Origin: Companilactobacillus sp.
GTDB taxonomy: Bacteria > Bacillota > Bacilli > Lactobacillales > Lactobacillaceae
Direction of reading: 5' to 3'
Length of the DNA stretch: 64,000 nt
Assembly (NCBI RefSeq): GCF_022484265.1
Contig: NZ_JAKVLR010000001.1
Location: 248,001-312,000, forward strand
The notes below the pieces were generated by a model. It was not told the DNA's origin, ran no database searches, and saw only the letters and a program-made list of their open reading frames with translations. A program made the position numbers and the translations under genes. Below are positions 6,015 to 15,771 of the stretch, in pieces; positions within the stretch are counted from its first letter, which is position 1; each line of letters begins with the position of its first letter.

Positions 6015-9000
6015 GGTACAGGTCTGCGAAAAGCAATTAATAGTCTTATTTCTCCAACTAAGGGTGCTTCTGATGCTTTAGGTCAGATGGGATTGAGTAC
6101 CAAGGATTTCGTTGGACAAGATGGAAAACTCAAGTCGATGACTGACATTTTCGGTCTGCTGAATGAACATACACAAGGAATGAGTAAACAAAGTAAGGTT
6201 GACTTATTCCACAGTATTTTTGGTACAACAGGACAACAAGCCGGATTGATTTTAGCTGATAATGCCAAGCAGCTAGGTGAGTTGAATAAAAAAGTCGAAG
6301 AGTCATCAAAAAATAACTATGTAGCTAAGTTGGCTGAAAAGAATAGTAAGACTGGTAAAGTTGCATTAGATAGATTAAAGCAAGCATTTGATTCTATTAC
6401 TATGACAATCGCCTCTAACGCTCTTCCTGCGATCACTCAAATTGGCGATAAACTCGCTAAAGGTGCTGGTTCAAAAGAATTTGAAAAAGATATTCAAGGA
6501 ATTGGAAAAACTGTCGGTCATTTGACTGATAATGTTGCGGCCTTTTTTGGTTATTTAGGTCAACATCATGAAGATGTTCAAGGAATCGTAACTAGTACAG
6601 GAAAAATCGTTGGATATTTGGCTAAAGGTGTTTGGAATACTTTTGCTGGAACATTAAAAGTAATTGGTGGTGCTTTTGGCCTTGTTTCTTCTAACGGGGA
6701 GAAAGCAAAAGATCCTTTACATGTTATGAATGAATTTGTTACCAATCTAGCAAAACATAAGACTGCTGTTGAGGTAATTGGCGGGTCGATTGCAGCTATA
6801 TGGGCCGTAAATAAAATGTCCAACTTTGCATTAAAACTAAACGAAATAACTGGATTGTTCAGCAAACTGTCTGGATCTTTGAAGAAAAGTGACTTACCAA
6901 TTGAAGCAAGCAATTTAGCTGATAATACCGCAACAAGTTTCAACAACAAACTTTCTACAAAACTTTCTTCAAGTCAAATGGGTTCTAATATCATGGCTAT
7001 GGGCAAATCTACTATGGGTAAGTTTGCTTTAGGTATGAGCGCTGTGGAAGTAGGGTTTGATGTTGTCGGTGCTATTAATGCAAAGAATCCTCAGGAAAGA
7101 GTTACAAAGTCTGGAGAAGCAGTTGGTACTGCGCTTGGAACTGGTATAGGTGCAGTTCTGGGTGGTCCAGTTGGTGCAATGATTGGTTCACAATTGGGAG
7201 ACCAAATTGGAAAATATGCGGCACCTAGCATTAGTAACTTGCTTAAAAATGGTACATTTTATGACAGTAAATCTTTAGAGTACATGAAACAGAAACGTGA
7301 GAACGCCAAAGAAAACATGGACAACACCAATAAAAAAGCGGACTTTGGTAATTTACTTGAAAATAACTTCGATCAAAAGAAGGCAGATGCAGACGCTGCC
7401 AAGAATTTTGAGAAGCAAAAAGCAATTTTTGATAAATGGGATAAGAAGATTAAGGATTATAAGCGTGAAAAATCTAAATCTTCCAAAACTTCTACCAAAG
7501 ATGCAGTTGAGAGTGTCGCAACCACACATGTTTCAAAGAAAGATATTGAAAACGTTAAAGCAATGGTTAAGCCAATCAAGAATTATAAGGACGCCATTAA
7601 AGATCTTAAATCGTTCTTGAAGAAGAATGATCCTAGCAAGGATCTAGATTCTATTAATAAGCGATTATCGGGTTCCAGCAAAAATTGGGATAAGATGGCA
7701 AAACCAATTAAAAAAGTTGGTGATGCATTCAAAACATTAACTCAATTTTCTAAATCAATGGCGAAGACCGACGCCTTTGCAGCGCTGAATAAGGATTTAC
7801 CAAAGCTTGAATCTACGGTTAAGAAAAGTAAATTAGATGATTACTTGAATAAAATGAGTAAGAATCTCAAGAAAAATAAATTAGCTGAGCAGATTAAGGA
7901 TTTGGACAAGAGTATCAAGAAGAGTACTCCAAATTGGACTAAATTCGAAAAACCAATAATTAAAGTTGGACAAGCATTCGACACTCTCAATAAATTTCTT
8001 AAAAGCTATGGTAAATCAAATCCCTTTGGAAAATTAGAAAAGGATTTTACTTCATTAACAAAAACTCTTAATAAAACAAATATTGGTACTGTATTAAAGA
8101 AACAAATTGATACAGCAAACAAGGCCACCAAGGGTAATACATTCGCCTCTAGTTTCAATAATTCAATGAAGACTATTGAGAAAGGTCTTAAATCCTTCGA
8201 TAGAACATTCCAGAAGAGTTGGAACAATGTTTGGAAGAGCGCAAATAGTAACTTGAAGAGCCGAATGAATACAATTGTAAGTACTTTTAATAGCGATACT
8301 AACAAGCTGAAGTCGAGAGAGAAGAACTTTACAAATTCGTTTATGAGCGAGTGGAAGAGTTGGTTGAATAAAGTCGTTAATTCATTTAAGGGTGGATTTA
8401 ACCAACTTCCTGGTATTGCTTCAAAGTCCATGTCAAGTGTGATAAGCAAAATCAACAAAGGTATTGGCGGTGTAAATACTGTTATAAGTGCATTTGGTGG
8501 AAAGAAACTGGGGATGGCTAAATATGCAACTGGTACCTCAGGCGCTCCTGGTGGATTAGCAGTAGTTGGAGAAGAAGGTTATGAACTTGCTTATGATAAA
8601 TCAAACGGAATATATCCTGTAGGAACAAAAGGCGAGGAGATCAGATATTTATCACCAGAAACATCGATATTACCGCATCATTTATCAGAGAATTTCATGA
8701 GTATGGTAAACTCGCTTCCACATCACGCCAATGGTAAAGGTGATGCTGAGAATGATATGATGAGTTACTTATTAGATCATTTGGATGATATAAAAAAGAA
8801 TCCACTTAAATTGTTAAAGAAAGAATTCTTTAACAAAACTAAGTTTGATGGCAGTCAATTTGAAAGAAAATTTGGTACTGCACTGTCTAATGGATTTTTA
8901 AAGGCTATTTCAGCACCATTTAAGAAACAATTGGAAAGTATGGATTTCTCAATGGGTGGTAATTATGATCCTAAAATGATTATGGCGGCAGCAGCAATGA

Positions 9001-9662
9001 TGAAAGTTAGCCCGAGTGCTTCGTTCATTAAGATGTTGCAAGCAGTTATCCAGTCAGAGTCTGGTGGTCGTAATATCGTTCAACAAATTCATGATGTTAA
9101 CTCTGGAGGTAATGAAGCCCGCGGTATTTTGCAATATACGCCACCAACATTCAACTACTATGCTGTCAAAGGACACCATAATATTATGAATCCTTTTGAT
9201 CAGTTACTTGCATTCTTCAATAACAGTGCATGGCAAAGTTCTATTGGTCCAACAAGTATTTGGGGTGTATCTAAAATTGATTGGTTGCATTCTGGACCTC
9301 AAGGTCACAGGCGTATGGCAAATGGTGGTTTCGTTTCCTCAGAAACCAAAGCAATCGTTGGCGAGGCTGGGCCTGAAGTAGTTATCCCACTGAATAGAAA
9401 GCAAAGAGCTTTAGATTTAATGGTTAAAGCAAATCAATATATGAATGGAGGTCAGTCAACACCCAACACTGAAAATCAAAATAATGAATTAAATGATACG
9501 ATGCAGTCCCAATTAATGGCTACACAAGAGCAGAATTCATTATTGAAAAATATTCTTTCTGCAATCGTTTCTAGCAATGGTAACGGCGGTTCAGGAATGG
9601 ACAGCTTTTTACAACAAATGGCAGGTTCAAAAAGAATGCATGACTTTCAGGCGGGCTATTAA
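6015..9662 (+). CDS. Tape measure protein, exon 2, with lytic transglycosylase domain
   Basis: Adds 1,215 residues, making a 1,671-residue protein after splicing. It starts with the rest of the conserved TMP core (GTGLRKAINSLISPTKG), then hydrophobic Gly/Ala-rich segments (about 7,120-7,220 nt) and several Lys-rich coiled repeats (three versions of a KPI-KVG-AFxTL-xF-KS unit near 7,560-8,030). Near the C-terminus is an SLT-type domain with QSESGGRN (Glu about residue 1,471) and ARGILQYTP, which would locally open peptidoglycan during DNA injection. IVGEAGPEVVIPLN near the end is a common TMP tail motif. A TTG at 6012 is within the intron end and is not a real start. Confidence 0.85.
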   Translation, partial: GTGLRKAINSLISPTKGASDALGQMGLSTKDFVGQDGKLKSMTDIFGLLNEHTQGMSKQSKVDLFHSIFGTTGQQAGLILADNAKQLGELNKKVEESSKNNYVAKLAEKNSKTGKVALDRLKQAFDSITMTIASNALPAITQIGDKLAKGAGSKEFEKDIQGIGKTVGHLTDNVAAFFGYLGQHHEDVQGIVTSTGKIVGYLAKGVWNTFAGTLKVIGGAFGLVSSNGEKAKDPLHVMNEFVTNLAKHKTAVEVIGGSIAAIWAVNKMSNFALKLNEITGLFSKLSGSLKKSDLPIEASNLADNTATSFNNKLSTKLSSSQMGSNIMAMGKSTMGKFALGMSAVEVGFDVVGAINAKNPQERVTKSGEAVGTALGTGIGAVLGGPVGAMIGSQLGDQIGKYAAPSISNLLKNGTFYDSKSLEYMKQKRENAKENMDNTNKKADFGNLLENNFDQKKADADAAKNFEKQKAIFDKWDKKIKDYKREKSKSSKTSTKDAVESVATTHVSKKDIENVKAMVKPIKNYKDAIKDLKSFLKKNDPSKDLDSINKRLSGSSKNWDKMAKPIKKVGDAFKTLTQFSKSMAKTDAFAALNKDLPKLESTVKKSKLDDYLNKMSKNLKKNKLAEQIKDLDKSIKKSTPNWTKFEKPIIKVGQAFDTLNKFLKSYGKSNPFGKLEKDFTSLTKTLNKTNIGTVLKKQIDTANKATKGNTFASSFNNSMKTIEKGLKSFDRTFQKSWNNVWKSANSNLKSRMNTIVSTFNSDTNKLKSREKNFTNSFMSEWKSWLNKVVNSFKGGFNQLPGIASKSMSSVISKINKGIGGVNTVISAFGGKKLGMAKYATGTSGAPGGLAVVGEEGYELAYDKSNGIYPVGTKGEEIRYLSPETSILPHHLSENFMSMVNSLPHHANGKGDAENDMMSYLLDHLDDIKKNPLKLLKKEFFNKTKFDGSQFERKFGTALSNGFLKAISAPFKKQLESMDFSMGGNYDPKMIMAAAAMMKVSPSASFIKMLQAVIQSESGGRNIVQQIHDVNSGGNEARGILQYTPPTFNYYAVKGHHNIMNPFDQLLAFFNNSAWQSSIGPTSIWGVSKIDWLHSGPQGHRRMANGGFVSSETKAIVGEAGPEVVIPLNRKQRALDLMVKANQYMNGGQSTPNTENQNNELNDTMQSQLMATQEQNSLLKNILSAIVSSNGNGGSGMDSFLQQMAGSKRMHDFQAGY

Positions 9663-9664
9663 TT

Positions 9665-10504
9665 ATGCAAGTATCTAATATGCAGACATTATACATAAAA
9701 AAACAAGGCGAACCGGAGATTGCAATTACTGCTAATCATCAGTTTGCCTTTTTAAATTTGGTTAATGGCACTCCTAAGCCCAAGATGAATACATATACTC
9801 CAACAGGTATTGATGGTCAGATACAACAAGGCGCCATTACTTACGATGCCACAACTGTTCAAGCTGATTTTTTAATAAATGCTCGAAATGCATATGAGCT
9901 CGATCTTTTAGAACATAAAATTTATGATCTATTTTCAAGTCGTGCGGTAATGAGATTACGGAGTTCGGTAAGCCCTGCTTTGGTGGTTTATTGCTATCCA
10001 CAACCATTTACGATGACAAGAGTGGACTATGCAGAAAAGAGTTTTTCAGTCACATTTAATAATTTGTCAGGTTTTAGACAATCAATTGTTAATTCAGATG
10101 AGATATTTAAATTCAATGGAAATTACCAAATAGGGTTAAATCTTCCAAGAGACAAAGATTACTCATATCATTTTAAATCTAATGACTTTAATGTTTATAA
10201 TCCAAGTGATGTTGATATCCAGCCTTTGGAGCAACGACATGATCTAGTGATTAAAATTACCGGTACAGGAAATAATGTGGTTTTAACTAATACTACTTCG
10301 AATGAAACTTTTACTTATAAGAAAGGATTAACGGATGGCCAAACGCTGACTATTAATGGTATCAATCCATTTTTAGATGATACTTCTTGTGGCATTGACA
10401 CTGACCACGGAACAATCAGTCTGGTCAAGGGAAATAATCATTTCACTGTATCTGGGTTAGACAATCCAGATATAACATTTAGTTTTCCGTTTTTATATTT
10501 CTAA
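9665..10504 (+). CDS. Distal tail protein (Dit)
   Basis: A 279-residue protein starting at ATG 9665, two bases after the tape measure stop. Its place between tape measure and Tal genes, its length and an N-terminal region of beta strands with PKPKMNTYTPTGIDG and a belt-like YELDLLEHKIYDLFSS segment match the siphovirus Dit family. Dit forms the hexameric hub linking tail tube and baseplate. The C-terminal 120 residues form a galectin-like beta region (SYHFKSNDFNVYNPSDV onwards). The stop overlaps the next start (TAATG). Confidence 0.8.
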   Translation: MQVSNMQTLYIKKQGEPEIAITANHQFAFLNLVNGTPKPKMNTYTPTGIDGQIQQGAITYDATTVQADFLINARNAYELDLLEHKIYDLFSSRAVMRLRSSVSPALVVYCYPQPFTMTRVDYAEKSFSVTFNNLSGFRQSIVNSDEIFKFNGNYQIGLNLPRDKDYSYHFKSNDFNVYNPSDVDIQPLEQRHDLVIKITGTGNNVVLTNTTSNETFTYKKGLTDGQTLTINGINPFLDDTSCGIDTDHGTISLVKGNNHFTVSGLDNPDITFSFPFLYF

Positions 10505-11712
10505 TGACTGAAAAAATAATAGTTAAAGAACGTACCGGTAAGTATGAAGAATTACTGAATAATTGTATCGAACCTGAAACTTTTATCATTGATTGGGAAA
10601 AAAATAGCAACTATGAATTGTCATTTACAGCTTTTGATGATCATTCGTTAGCTTTTAGCCTACTTACTAACGAGAATCATATAATCGCAGATGGTCAAGA
10701 ATTCGTGATTAAAACATCTGAACCAACACTATCAGGTTCAACACATACTATAGATGTTAAAGCCACACACATCGGTTATGAATGCACCTATGTTAGAACC
10801 AACGAAAGTATGGACGGTTCATTTGGATTTACACCTAAAGGATTATTTGATTATGTCACTAAGAATGGTCAAAAGACCGGTGGATTCACCTATGAAATTC
10901 ATGGAGATTTTCAGCCAGTTCAATTTGACAATATGGGTAAATGTTCCTTAAAAGATGTGCTGAGTAAAATTACTGATTCATGGAAAGGGTCGGTTTATAC
11001 ATTTGATAATCGGCATATTGATATATGGTCTGAATCTGAATTTAAAAAGGATAACGGTAGAGTAATTCATTACTATCACGATACATCAGATGTTAAATTA
11101 TCTGCGGATACCACGGAGTTACAAAACATTGCAATGGTATATCCAAGTCAAAAAGAAGCCACTAAAACTGACACTTCAGATAATAGTTCGGATGACTCAA
11201 CAACTAAATCTGATGACACAAAGAAAAACGATTCTGATACTACAGAAAGTAAACCAGAGTATATTTTCCCACCATTTGAAGTGCGAGATGAGGATTCTAT
11301 TGCACGTTTCGGTGAAAAAGCTGGAGAAGATATCAATGACGACAAATCACAGAACGCTGATGATGCTAAGAAATCAGCATTATCACAGATGAAATCTGAA
11401 CCAGCGATCACATTAACTTCTACCTATTATGGAGACGATGATTTTTTTAAAGGTGAAAGTGTTCTGTTAAAAGTTCAACCGTTGAACTTAGATACTAATG
11501 TTACAGTTGTGGGAATAAAAAAGGCCTTACTCAACTTTGAGCAGGTCAAGCAAATTACTTTTAACAATACGGTTCAGACTTACTTTGATCTTGAAAATAG
11601 TACCAAAAACACAATTACTAATTTAATTGATTCTAAGGTTAGTAACATTACGAATAATTCAAATGGAAATAATCAAAGTAATAAGTTATGGGAAGTAGGT
11701 GAGGTTAAATGA
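10504..11712 (+). CDS. Tail-associated lysin/endopeptidase-type baseplate hub (Tal)
   Basis: A 402-residue protein overlapping Dit by one base. The order TMP-Dit-Tal and the YEL-FTAFDDHSLAFSLL opening match the prophage endopeptidase tail family (gp44/Prophage_tail type), which forms the trimeric tip. A low-complexity Asp/Ser/Thr/Lys linker (about residues 217-250) separates the N-terminal hub from a C-terminal beta domain. No catalytic endopeptidase motif is visible, so this may be only the structural hub. It ends with an ATGA overlap to the next gene. Confidence 0.75.
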   Translation: MTEKIIVKERTGKYEELLNNCIEPETFIIDWEKNSNYELSFTAFDDHSLAFSLLTNENHIIADGQEFVIKTSEPTLSGSTHTIDVKATHIGYECTYVRTNESMDGSFGFTPKGLFDYVTKNGQKTGGFTYEIHGDFQPVQFDNMGKCSLKDVLSKITDSWKGSVYTFDNRHIDIWSESEFKKDNGRVIHYYHDTSDVKLSADTTELQNIAMVYPSQKEATKTDTSDNSSDDSTTKSDDTKKNDSDTTESKPEYIFPPFEVRDEDSIARFGEKAGEDINDDKSQNADDAKKSALSQMKSEPAITLTSTYYGDDDFFKGESVLLKVQPLNLDTNVTVVGIKKALLNFEQVKQITFNNTVQTYFDLENSTKNTITNLIDSKVSNITNNSNGNNQSNKLWEVGEVK

Positions 11713-12665
11713 CAAAAATAATGCAGCTCTCTGATTTTGAAGGTAATCGGGCATATGCAAAAACTCATGCCGATGATGATTCTGTTGAAGGGCTGACTAA
11801 GTTCGTAAACAATCTAATTAAAGGCACTAGTACAAATATTGACCTCACTGATTATTTTACTAAGGAAGAAATTAAACAATTACTTTCTGATTCGTTCAAG
11901 AATTCCTTAAAAAATTATTATACGAAGGAGGAAGTTAAAGAGCTTATGGCAACAGGAACCGATTTAAGCGATTACTATACCAAAGAACAAATTGACAGTA
12001 TCATCGATAAAATTCCAAAAGCAGATTTATCAAACTACTACACAAAAGCTGATGTGGATGAACTAATTAAACAAATTTCTTCTGTAGATTTTTCTAATTA
12101 TTCGACTACTGAGGAAATGAAGAAAGCAATAACTGATGCAATCGCAGCGCATAAACCTGATATGAGTAATTATTATGACAAAGCTGATATTGATAACAAA
12201 ATTTCCGAGGTAGACAATAAGATTTCTGGAATCAAAGTGCCAGATACAAGTCAATATTTATCGAAAGACGAGGCTTCCAGTATTGTCAACACAGCAGTAC
12301 AGAAGGCGTTACAGAATTCTAATTTACCTGTCATTAGAACACAAACTTTCACTAAGTTGCTTAATGGGAACGAAGGATACTTACAATTCACGAAAATAGA
12401 TAATCTCATCCAAGTTTTCGGCGTTATTGATCAGTTGCAGATAAACCAAGACATTCTTGATTTGCCAAATTGGGCTATTCCAAAGGATGGAGAATATGCT
12501 CAAATTCCTGGTTTCTCGTCAGATAGTGATATGGGTCATCATTATATAAGAAACGATATCATGACAATCGAAATAGAAAAGGAAAGGAAAGTACTAAGAT
12601 ATGCAGGAGGAGGCGATGACGGTTATGGTACTGTCTGGTATTTTAATGGAGGCTACGCATTATGA
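11709..12665 (+). CDS. Baseplate/fibre protein with YYTKEEID-type repeats
   Basis: A 318-residue protein starting in an ATGA overlap. Residues about 45-165 hold five or six degenerate repeats of the form (D/N)(Y/F)YTKEEIDxLI, the trimeric stalk repeat common in Gram-positive phage fibres. The C-terminal 110 residues (from LPVIRTQTFTKLLNG) form a globular beta domain with Gly-rich end, a likely receptor-contact or trimerisation head. It is probably a receptor-binding or accessory baseplate component; the exact role is inferred from position between Tal and BppU-like genes. Confidence 0.65.
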   Translation: MTKIMQLSDFEGNRAYAKTHADDDSVEGLTKFVNNLIKGTSTNIDLTDYFTKEEIKQLLSDSFKNSLKNYYTKEEVKELMATGTDLSDYYTKEQIDSIIDKIPKADLSNYYTKADVDELIKQISSVDFSNYSTTEEMKKAITDAIAAHKPDMSNYYDKADIDNKISEVDNKISGIKVPDTSQYLSKDEASSIVNTAVQKALQNSNLPVIRTQTFTKLLNGNEGYLQFTKIDNLIQVFGVIDQLQINQDILDLPNWAIPKDGEYAQIPGFSSDSDMGHHYIRNDIMTIEIEKERKVLRYAGGGDDGYGTVWYFNGGYAL

Positions 12666-13105
12666 GGTTAACTTTACAAAGTATCAATAATCAGACTAAA
12701 TATTTTGGTTTTTTGTCAATTACTGATGATAACTTTAACCAGATTTCCGATTACATTAGTAATGCATACAGGTTATTGCAGAGCTTATATATGACTGATA
12801 GAAGTTACACAAAAGGCTTTAAAAAGTTAGTTAATAGTTCTGATGATGTGGAATTATACAATAATTCATATGATAATTATCAATTATTAAATGAAGTATT
12901 AAAAAACACTGTAGATATGTTAAACGAAGCAGGAGTTATTAATTTAGTGACTCATGATGAGTTCAAACATATTTATCTAGAAATACCTAAGCAATTAGAA
13001 TTAAACAAAACATATATAGAAATATTTAATAAGGACTGGCAAGCCGTTGATGATTTTATTAACGAACTTGATACCAGTCTTTTTATTTACAAGGAGGAAA
13101 AATAA
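12662..13105 (+). CDS. Phage hypothetical protein in baseplate module
   Basis: A 147-residue protein, ATGA-overlapped with the preceding fibre gene and ending right before the BppU-like gene, so certainly part of the tail operon. It is acidic and rich in Asn, Tyr and Leu, mostly helical, without signal peptide or membrane segment. I recognise no family. Position suggests a baseplate accessory or a chaperone for the neighbouring fibre proteins. Confidence 0.6.
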   Translation: MRLTLQSINNQTKYFGFLSITDDNFNQISDYISNAYRLLQSLYMTDRSYTKGFKKLVNSSDDVELYNNSYDNYQLLNEVLKNTVDMLNEAGVINLVTHDEFKHIYLEIPKQLELNKTYIEIFNKDWQAVDDFINELDTSLFIYKEEK

Positions 13106-14704
13106 ATGGACGAAAATATTAAAGATATCTTGGATCAAGATACTTGGTTGCCAGTAACCCCTGATATCACTAAAGATGGATATATCAAAATTGATTTAAA
13201 TAAAGTAGATCTAGTTACATATTCATTCAATAAGCGGTTTAGACAGGGTGAAAATGGTCCACAATTGAAATTATGGTTTTATGATGGTAACCAACCTCAT
13301 CAGTTAGATAAGGATAACTCATCTGTAACATTATATGGCTTAGATGCTGGAGATAAGATCAAAGTAATTTCTGCAGACCAAAGCGATACGTGGCAAGCAG
13401 GAAGAGTTGTGATCGCATTATCTTCACAGGCGATGGCAACTGCTGGACAGTACAAACGCTGTGTAATCGAAGTTAAGAATAAGGATCAAGTTATTGCGAC
13501 AATCAATTTTAATTTAGACGTTTTACCTAACGATTTTTATAATTTGAATATTGGCAGCGATACTTTTAGTTCTCAAGTCGATGAAAAAGTAAAAAATACA
13601 ATCAATTACTTTAATGATATTTCAAAAGAAGCAACTGATAAATATGATGGATTGAAACAAGCCATCGATAATATTACAGATCAGATTGCTAAGAATAACA
13701 TAGTAACTAAAGATCAATTATTAAATTATTATACTAGAGACGAAATCGATGCAATGCTAAAGAAGTTGAAGGGCGATGGAGAAGTTACTAATAAACGGTC
13801 ATTACCATCAGGTTCTTTCGTTGGTACACCAAGTACAGTAACTGCATACCTTGGAAATGGGACCGTTTCACGTACTTTAGATAGTGGAGAAAATTTTGCA
13901 ACCGATGCCTCAGCTATTTTAAACAATAAAACTGTCTATCATGTATCCACAGATGAATGGGTATATTCAAATGAGGTGACGTATGTAACACCAAAGATTA
14001 TTACAGTTACACCTTCTTCGACATCACCACGTCTTTATAATAGCTGTGGCAAGGATGTATCTAGATCTCTAGCTGTGGTCCCATATCCTGCTGATATGGT
14101 TATGACTTATGGAGATATTACAGCATATAGAATTTCTACAAATGAATATATTGATAGTCGTGATACGACAACTGGAAATAGCGGAGGAAATACTGGTACA
14201 ACTGGAAATAGCGGAGGAAATACTGGTACAACTGGAAATAGCGGAGGAAATACTGGTACAACTGGAAATAGCGGAGGAAATACTGGTACAACTGTTATTA
14301 CTGGAATAAAAGCAACTAGTTCTAACCTGGAAAAAGTTGGTGTTATTAGAGATACAAAAGTTATTAGTAAATCAGGAGTGCCTGGAAGAACGATACCAGC
14401 AGGACAAGATTTCCAGGTGTCACACTATGGAACTTATAACGGAGAAGACTATTATCAAATTTCAACTGATGAATGGATCAAAGGTTATGATGTGACTAAA
14501 GTTATAAAGGGTAATCATAATGATGTAACGATTACAGCCTCAAATCCAAGATTATATAATGATTGTCTACAAAATGTTTCTAGATCAATTAGCGGCACTT
14601 TCTATGTAGACGCTACTATTAATGGTATTGATAATAATGGTAATACCATTAATGGCTTCAGGATTTCTACAAATGAATATGTAGATCAAAGAGATGCGGG
14701 ATAG
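13106..14704 (+). CDS. BppU-like baseplate protein with SLAP-like wall-binding modules
   Basis: A 532-residue protein with RBS AGGAGG at 13091-13096. Residues 1-145 resemble the N-terminal domain of upper baseplate proteins (BppU: WLPVTPD, YSFNKRFRQGENG, LYGLDAGDKI). A helical stalk follows, including one NYYTRDEIDAMLKKL repeat. Residues about 230-352 and 395-532 contain four SLAP-like modules ending in (V/I)ST(D/N)E(W/Y)(V/I), split by a TGNSGGNTGT linker repeated four times. SLAP modules usually anchor proteins to cell wall polymers, so the phage probably uses them to bind its host. Confidence 0.7.
   Translation: MDENIKDILDQDTWLPVTPDITKDGYIKIDLNKVDLVTYSFNKRFRQGENGPQLKLWFYDGNQPHQLDKDNSSVTLYGLDAGDKIKVISADQSDTWQAGRVVIALSSQAMATAGQYKRCVIEVKNKDQVIATINFNLDVLPNDFYNLNIGSDTFSSQVDEKVKNTINYFNDISKEATDKYDGLKQAIDNITDQIAKNNIVTKDQLLNYYTRDEIDAMLKKLKGDGEVTNKRSLPSGSFVGTPSTVTAYLGNGTVSRTLDSGENFATDASAILNNKTVYHVSTDEWVYSNEVTYVTPKIITVTPSSTSPRLYNSCGKDVSRSLAVVPYPADMVMTYGDITAYRISTNEYIDSRDTTTGNSGGNTGTTGNSGGNTGTTGNSGGNTGTTGNSGGNTGTTVITGIKATSSNLEKVGVIRDTKVISKSGVPGRTIPAGQDFQVSHYGTYNGEDYYQISTDEWIKGYDVTKVIKGNHNDVTITASNPRLYNDCLQNVSRSISGTFYVDATINGIDNNGNTINGFRISTNEYVDQRDAG
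14171..14290 (+). repeat. Four exact 30-bp tandem repeats in baseplate gene
   Basis: The unit actggaaata-gcggaggaaa-tactggtaca occurs four times without mismatch at 14171, 14201, 14231 and 14261. It encodes TGNSGGNTGT, a flexible linker between pairs of SLAP-like modules. Identity between copies implies recent slippage or strong homogenisation, so copy number is likely to vary. Confidence 0.97.
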
Positions 14705-14716
14705 CGGTGGACATAT

Positions 14717-14830
14717 ATGAAAGAAAAAATTGATCATTTTAGAAGACATTACCGTAGAAATTACGTTTGGATATGGATATCTATGGCAACGTATGGGATC
14801 TGCGAATTACGCTGTATTGCCACTCATTGA
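14717..14830 (+). CDS. Small phage protein (37 aa)
   Basis: ATG 14717 with a weak RBS (GCGGTGG 14704-14710) opens 37 codons, beginning MKEKIDHFRRHYRR and carrying a short hydrophobic stretch (VWIWISMATYGI). It fills the gap between the baseplate gene and the first lysis-module membrane protein, where small XkdX-like or holin-associated proteins are common. No family was recognised. Confidence 0.4.
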   Translation: MKEKIDHFRRHYRRNYVWIWISMATYGICELRCIATH

Positions 14831-14862
14831 TTCTGTAGAATTCTACTAAAGAAGGTGACGAC

Positions 14863-15249
14863 ATGAAATATGTTCGAGAGAACAGGTTCTGGACTATCAC
14901 GGGGCTAGAGACTTTTATCCTAGGAATGTCGCTCGGGTTCAAAGATAATTTTATTGTTCAACCTCTGCACATGCCCGCATTCGTCAAAGTCGTGGATGAC
15001 CCACCGTTTGCTATCGTATTAATGATTGTGGGATTTTACGTTACACTCATATCATTGTCGAAGCACTTTACAGAGGCAAACAAGGCAGTTGTTACATTTA
15101 CACTTCTATTTATTTGGACCTTCTATTTCATAATCTTTTTACTACATGATATAGTTGTTCCTTTTACTATCCCCAGATACACAACAATCATCACAGGTTT
15201 CATTGTGTTGCGTGTGATGGTTGAATCGATTTGGGGCATACCACGTTGA
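14863..15249 (+). CDS. Phage membrane protein of the lysis module
   Basis: A 128-residue protein with RBS GAAGGTGA at 14851-14858. Three clear membrane segments (residues about 48-66, 75-95 and 104-122) and a possible fourth near the N-terminus. It lies upstream of the coiled-coil protein and holin, so a holin-like or antiholin function is possible, but the sequence gives no specific family. The end overlaps the next start (TTGA). Confidence 0.6.
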   Translation: MKYVRENRFWTITGLETFILGMSLGFKDNFIVQPLHMPAFVKVVDDPPFAIVLMIVGFYVTLISLSKHFTEANKAVVTFTLLFIWTFYFIIFLLHDIVVPFTIPRYTTIITGFIVLRVMVESIWGIPR

Positions 15250-15551
15250 ACGATACGCTGAAAATTATTATCTCTGCTATTGGTGGTGCTATTGTATCGG
15301 GCATGTTTGGCGTTTGGGGACAGAAGTTAAAGAACACAAGTTCAAATGAATCTGTATACGCTGAACACACTGATATCATGTGGGATAGATTAGATAAGAT
15401 AACTAATGAACGGGACGAGTTGAAAGAACAAGTTATAAAACTAAATGCGAAAATTGATGAACAAAGTAAAATCATTGATCAATTAACAAGGCAAATGAGT
15501 GCCTTGAATAGTAAATTTCAAGATTGGGAGCAAGCAGATGAACAAAGGTAA
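15246..15551 (+). CDS. Small membrane-anchored coiled-coil protein, lysis module
   Basis: Start TTG 15246 is preferred over TTG 15231 because GGGG at 15233-15236 is well placed and the TTGA overlap suggests coupling. The 101-residue product has one N-terminal membrane helix (IIISAIGGAIVSGMFGVW) and a long coiled coil (residues about 40-95). XhlA-like haemolysins and phage lysis accessory proteins look similar. It overlaps the holin start by 14 nt. Confidence 0.6.
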   Translation: MNDTLKIIISAIGGAIVSGMFGVWGQKLKNTSSNESVYAEHTDIMWDRLDKITNERDELKEQVIKLNAKIDEQSKIIDQLTRQMSALNSKFQDWEQADEQR

Positions 15552-15771
15552 ATTAACTTTAGATTATCATTCTAAAGTTTGGTGGGTATCAGTGGTGTCC
15601 ATCATTCTGGTACTGATACAGCAGGTGCTTAAAATATTTGGTGTGGACATGCCAGCAGGATTGGATACAGAAATAATGAATGTAGTCAATTCACTGTTAG
15701 CATTAGGCGGATTGATGGGAATTATTTATGACACATCAAACGGGGGTAAAAATGAAAAAGAAAGTAATTAA
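15538..15771 (+). CDS. Phi-LC3 family phage holin
   Basis: A 77-residue protein with two membrane helices (VWWVSVVSIILVLIQQVLKIFG and VNSLLALGGLMGIIYD), an N-terminal basic segment and a charged tail containing DTSNGG. This is the typical layout of phi-LC3 class holins. It would form the membrane lesion that times lysis. It overlaps the endolysin start by 20 nt. Confidence 0.85.
   Translation: MNKGKLTLDYHSKVWWVSVVSIILVLIQQVLKIFGVDMPAGLDTEIMNVVNSLLALGGLMGIIYDTSNGGKNEKESN

Noticed and set aside
14171..14290. Possible CRISPR array
   Set aside because: Four units are contiguous with no spacers and lie within a coding frame.
14109..14309. Repetitive 66-aa ORF (EILVQLEIAE repeats)
   Set aside because: Alternative-frame reading of the 30-bp tandem repeat inside the baseplate gene.
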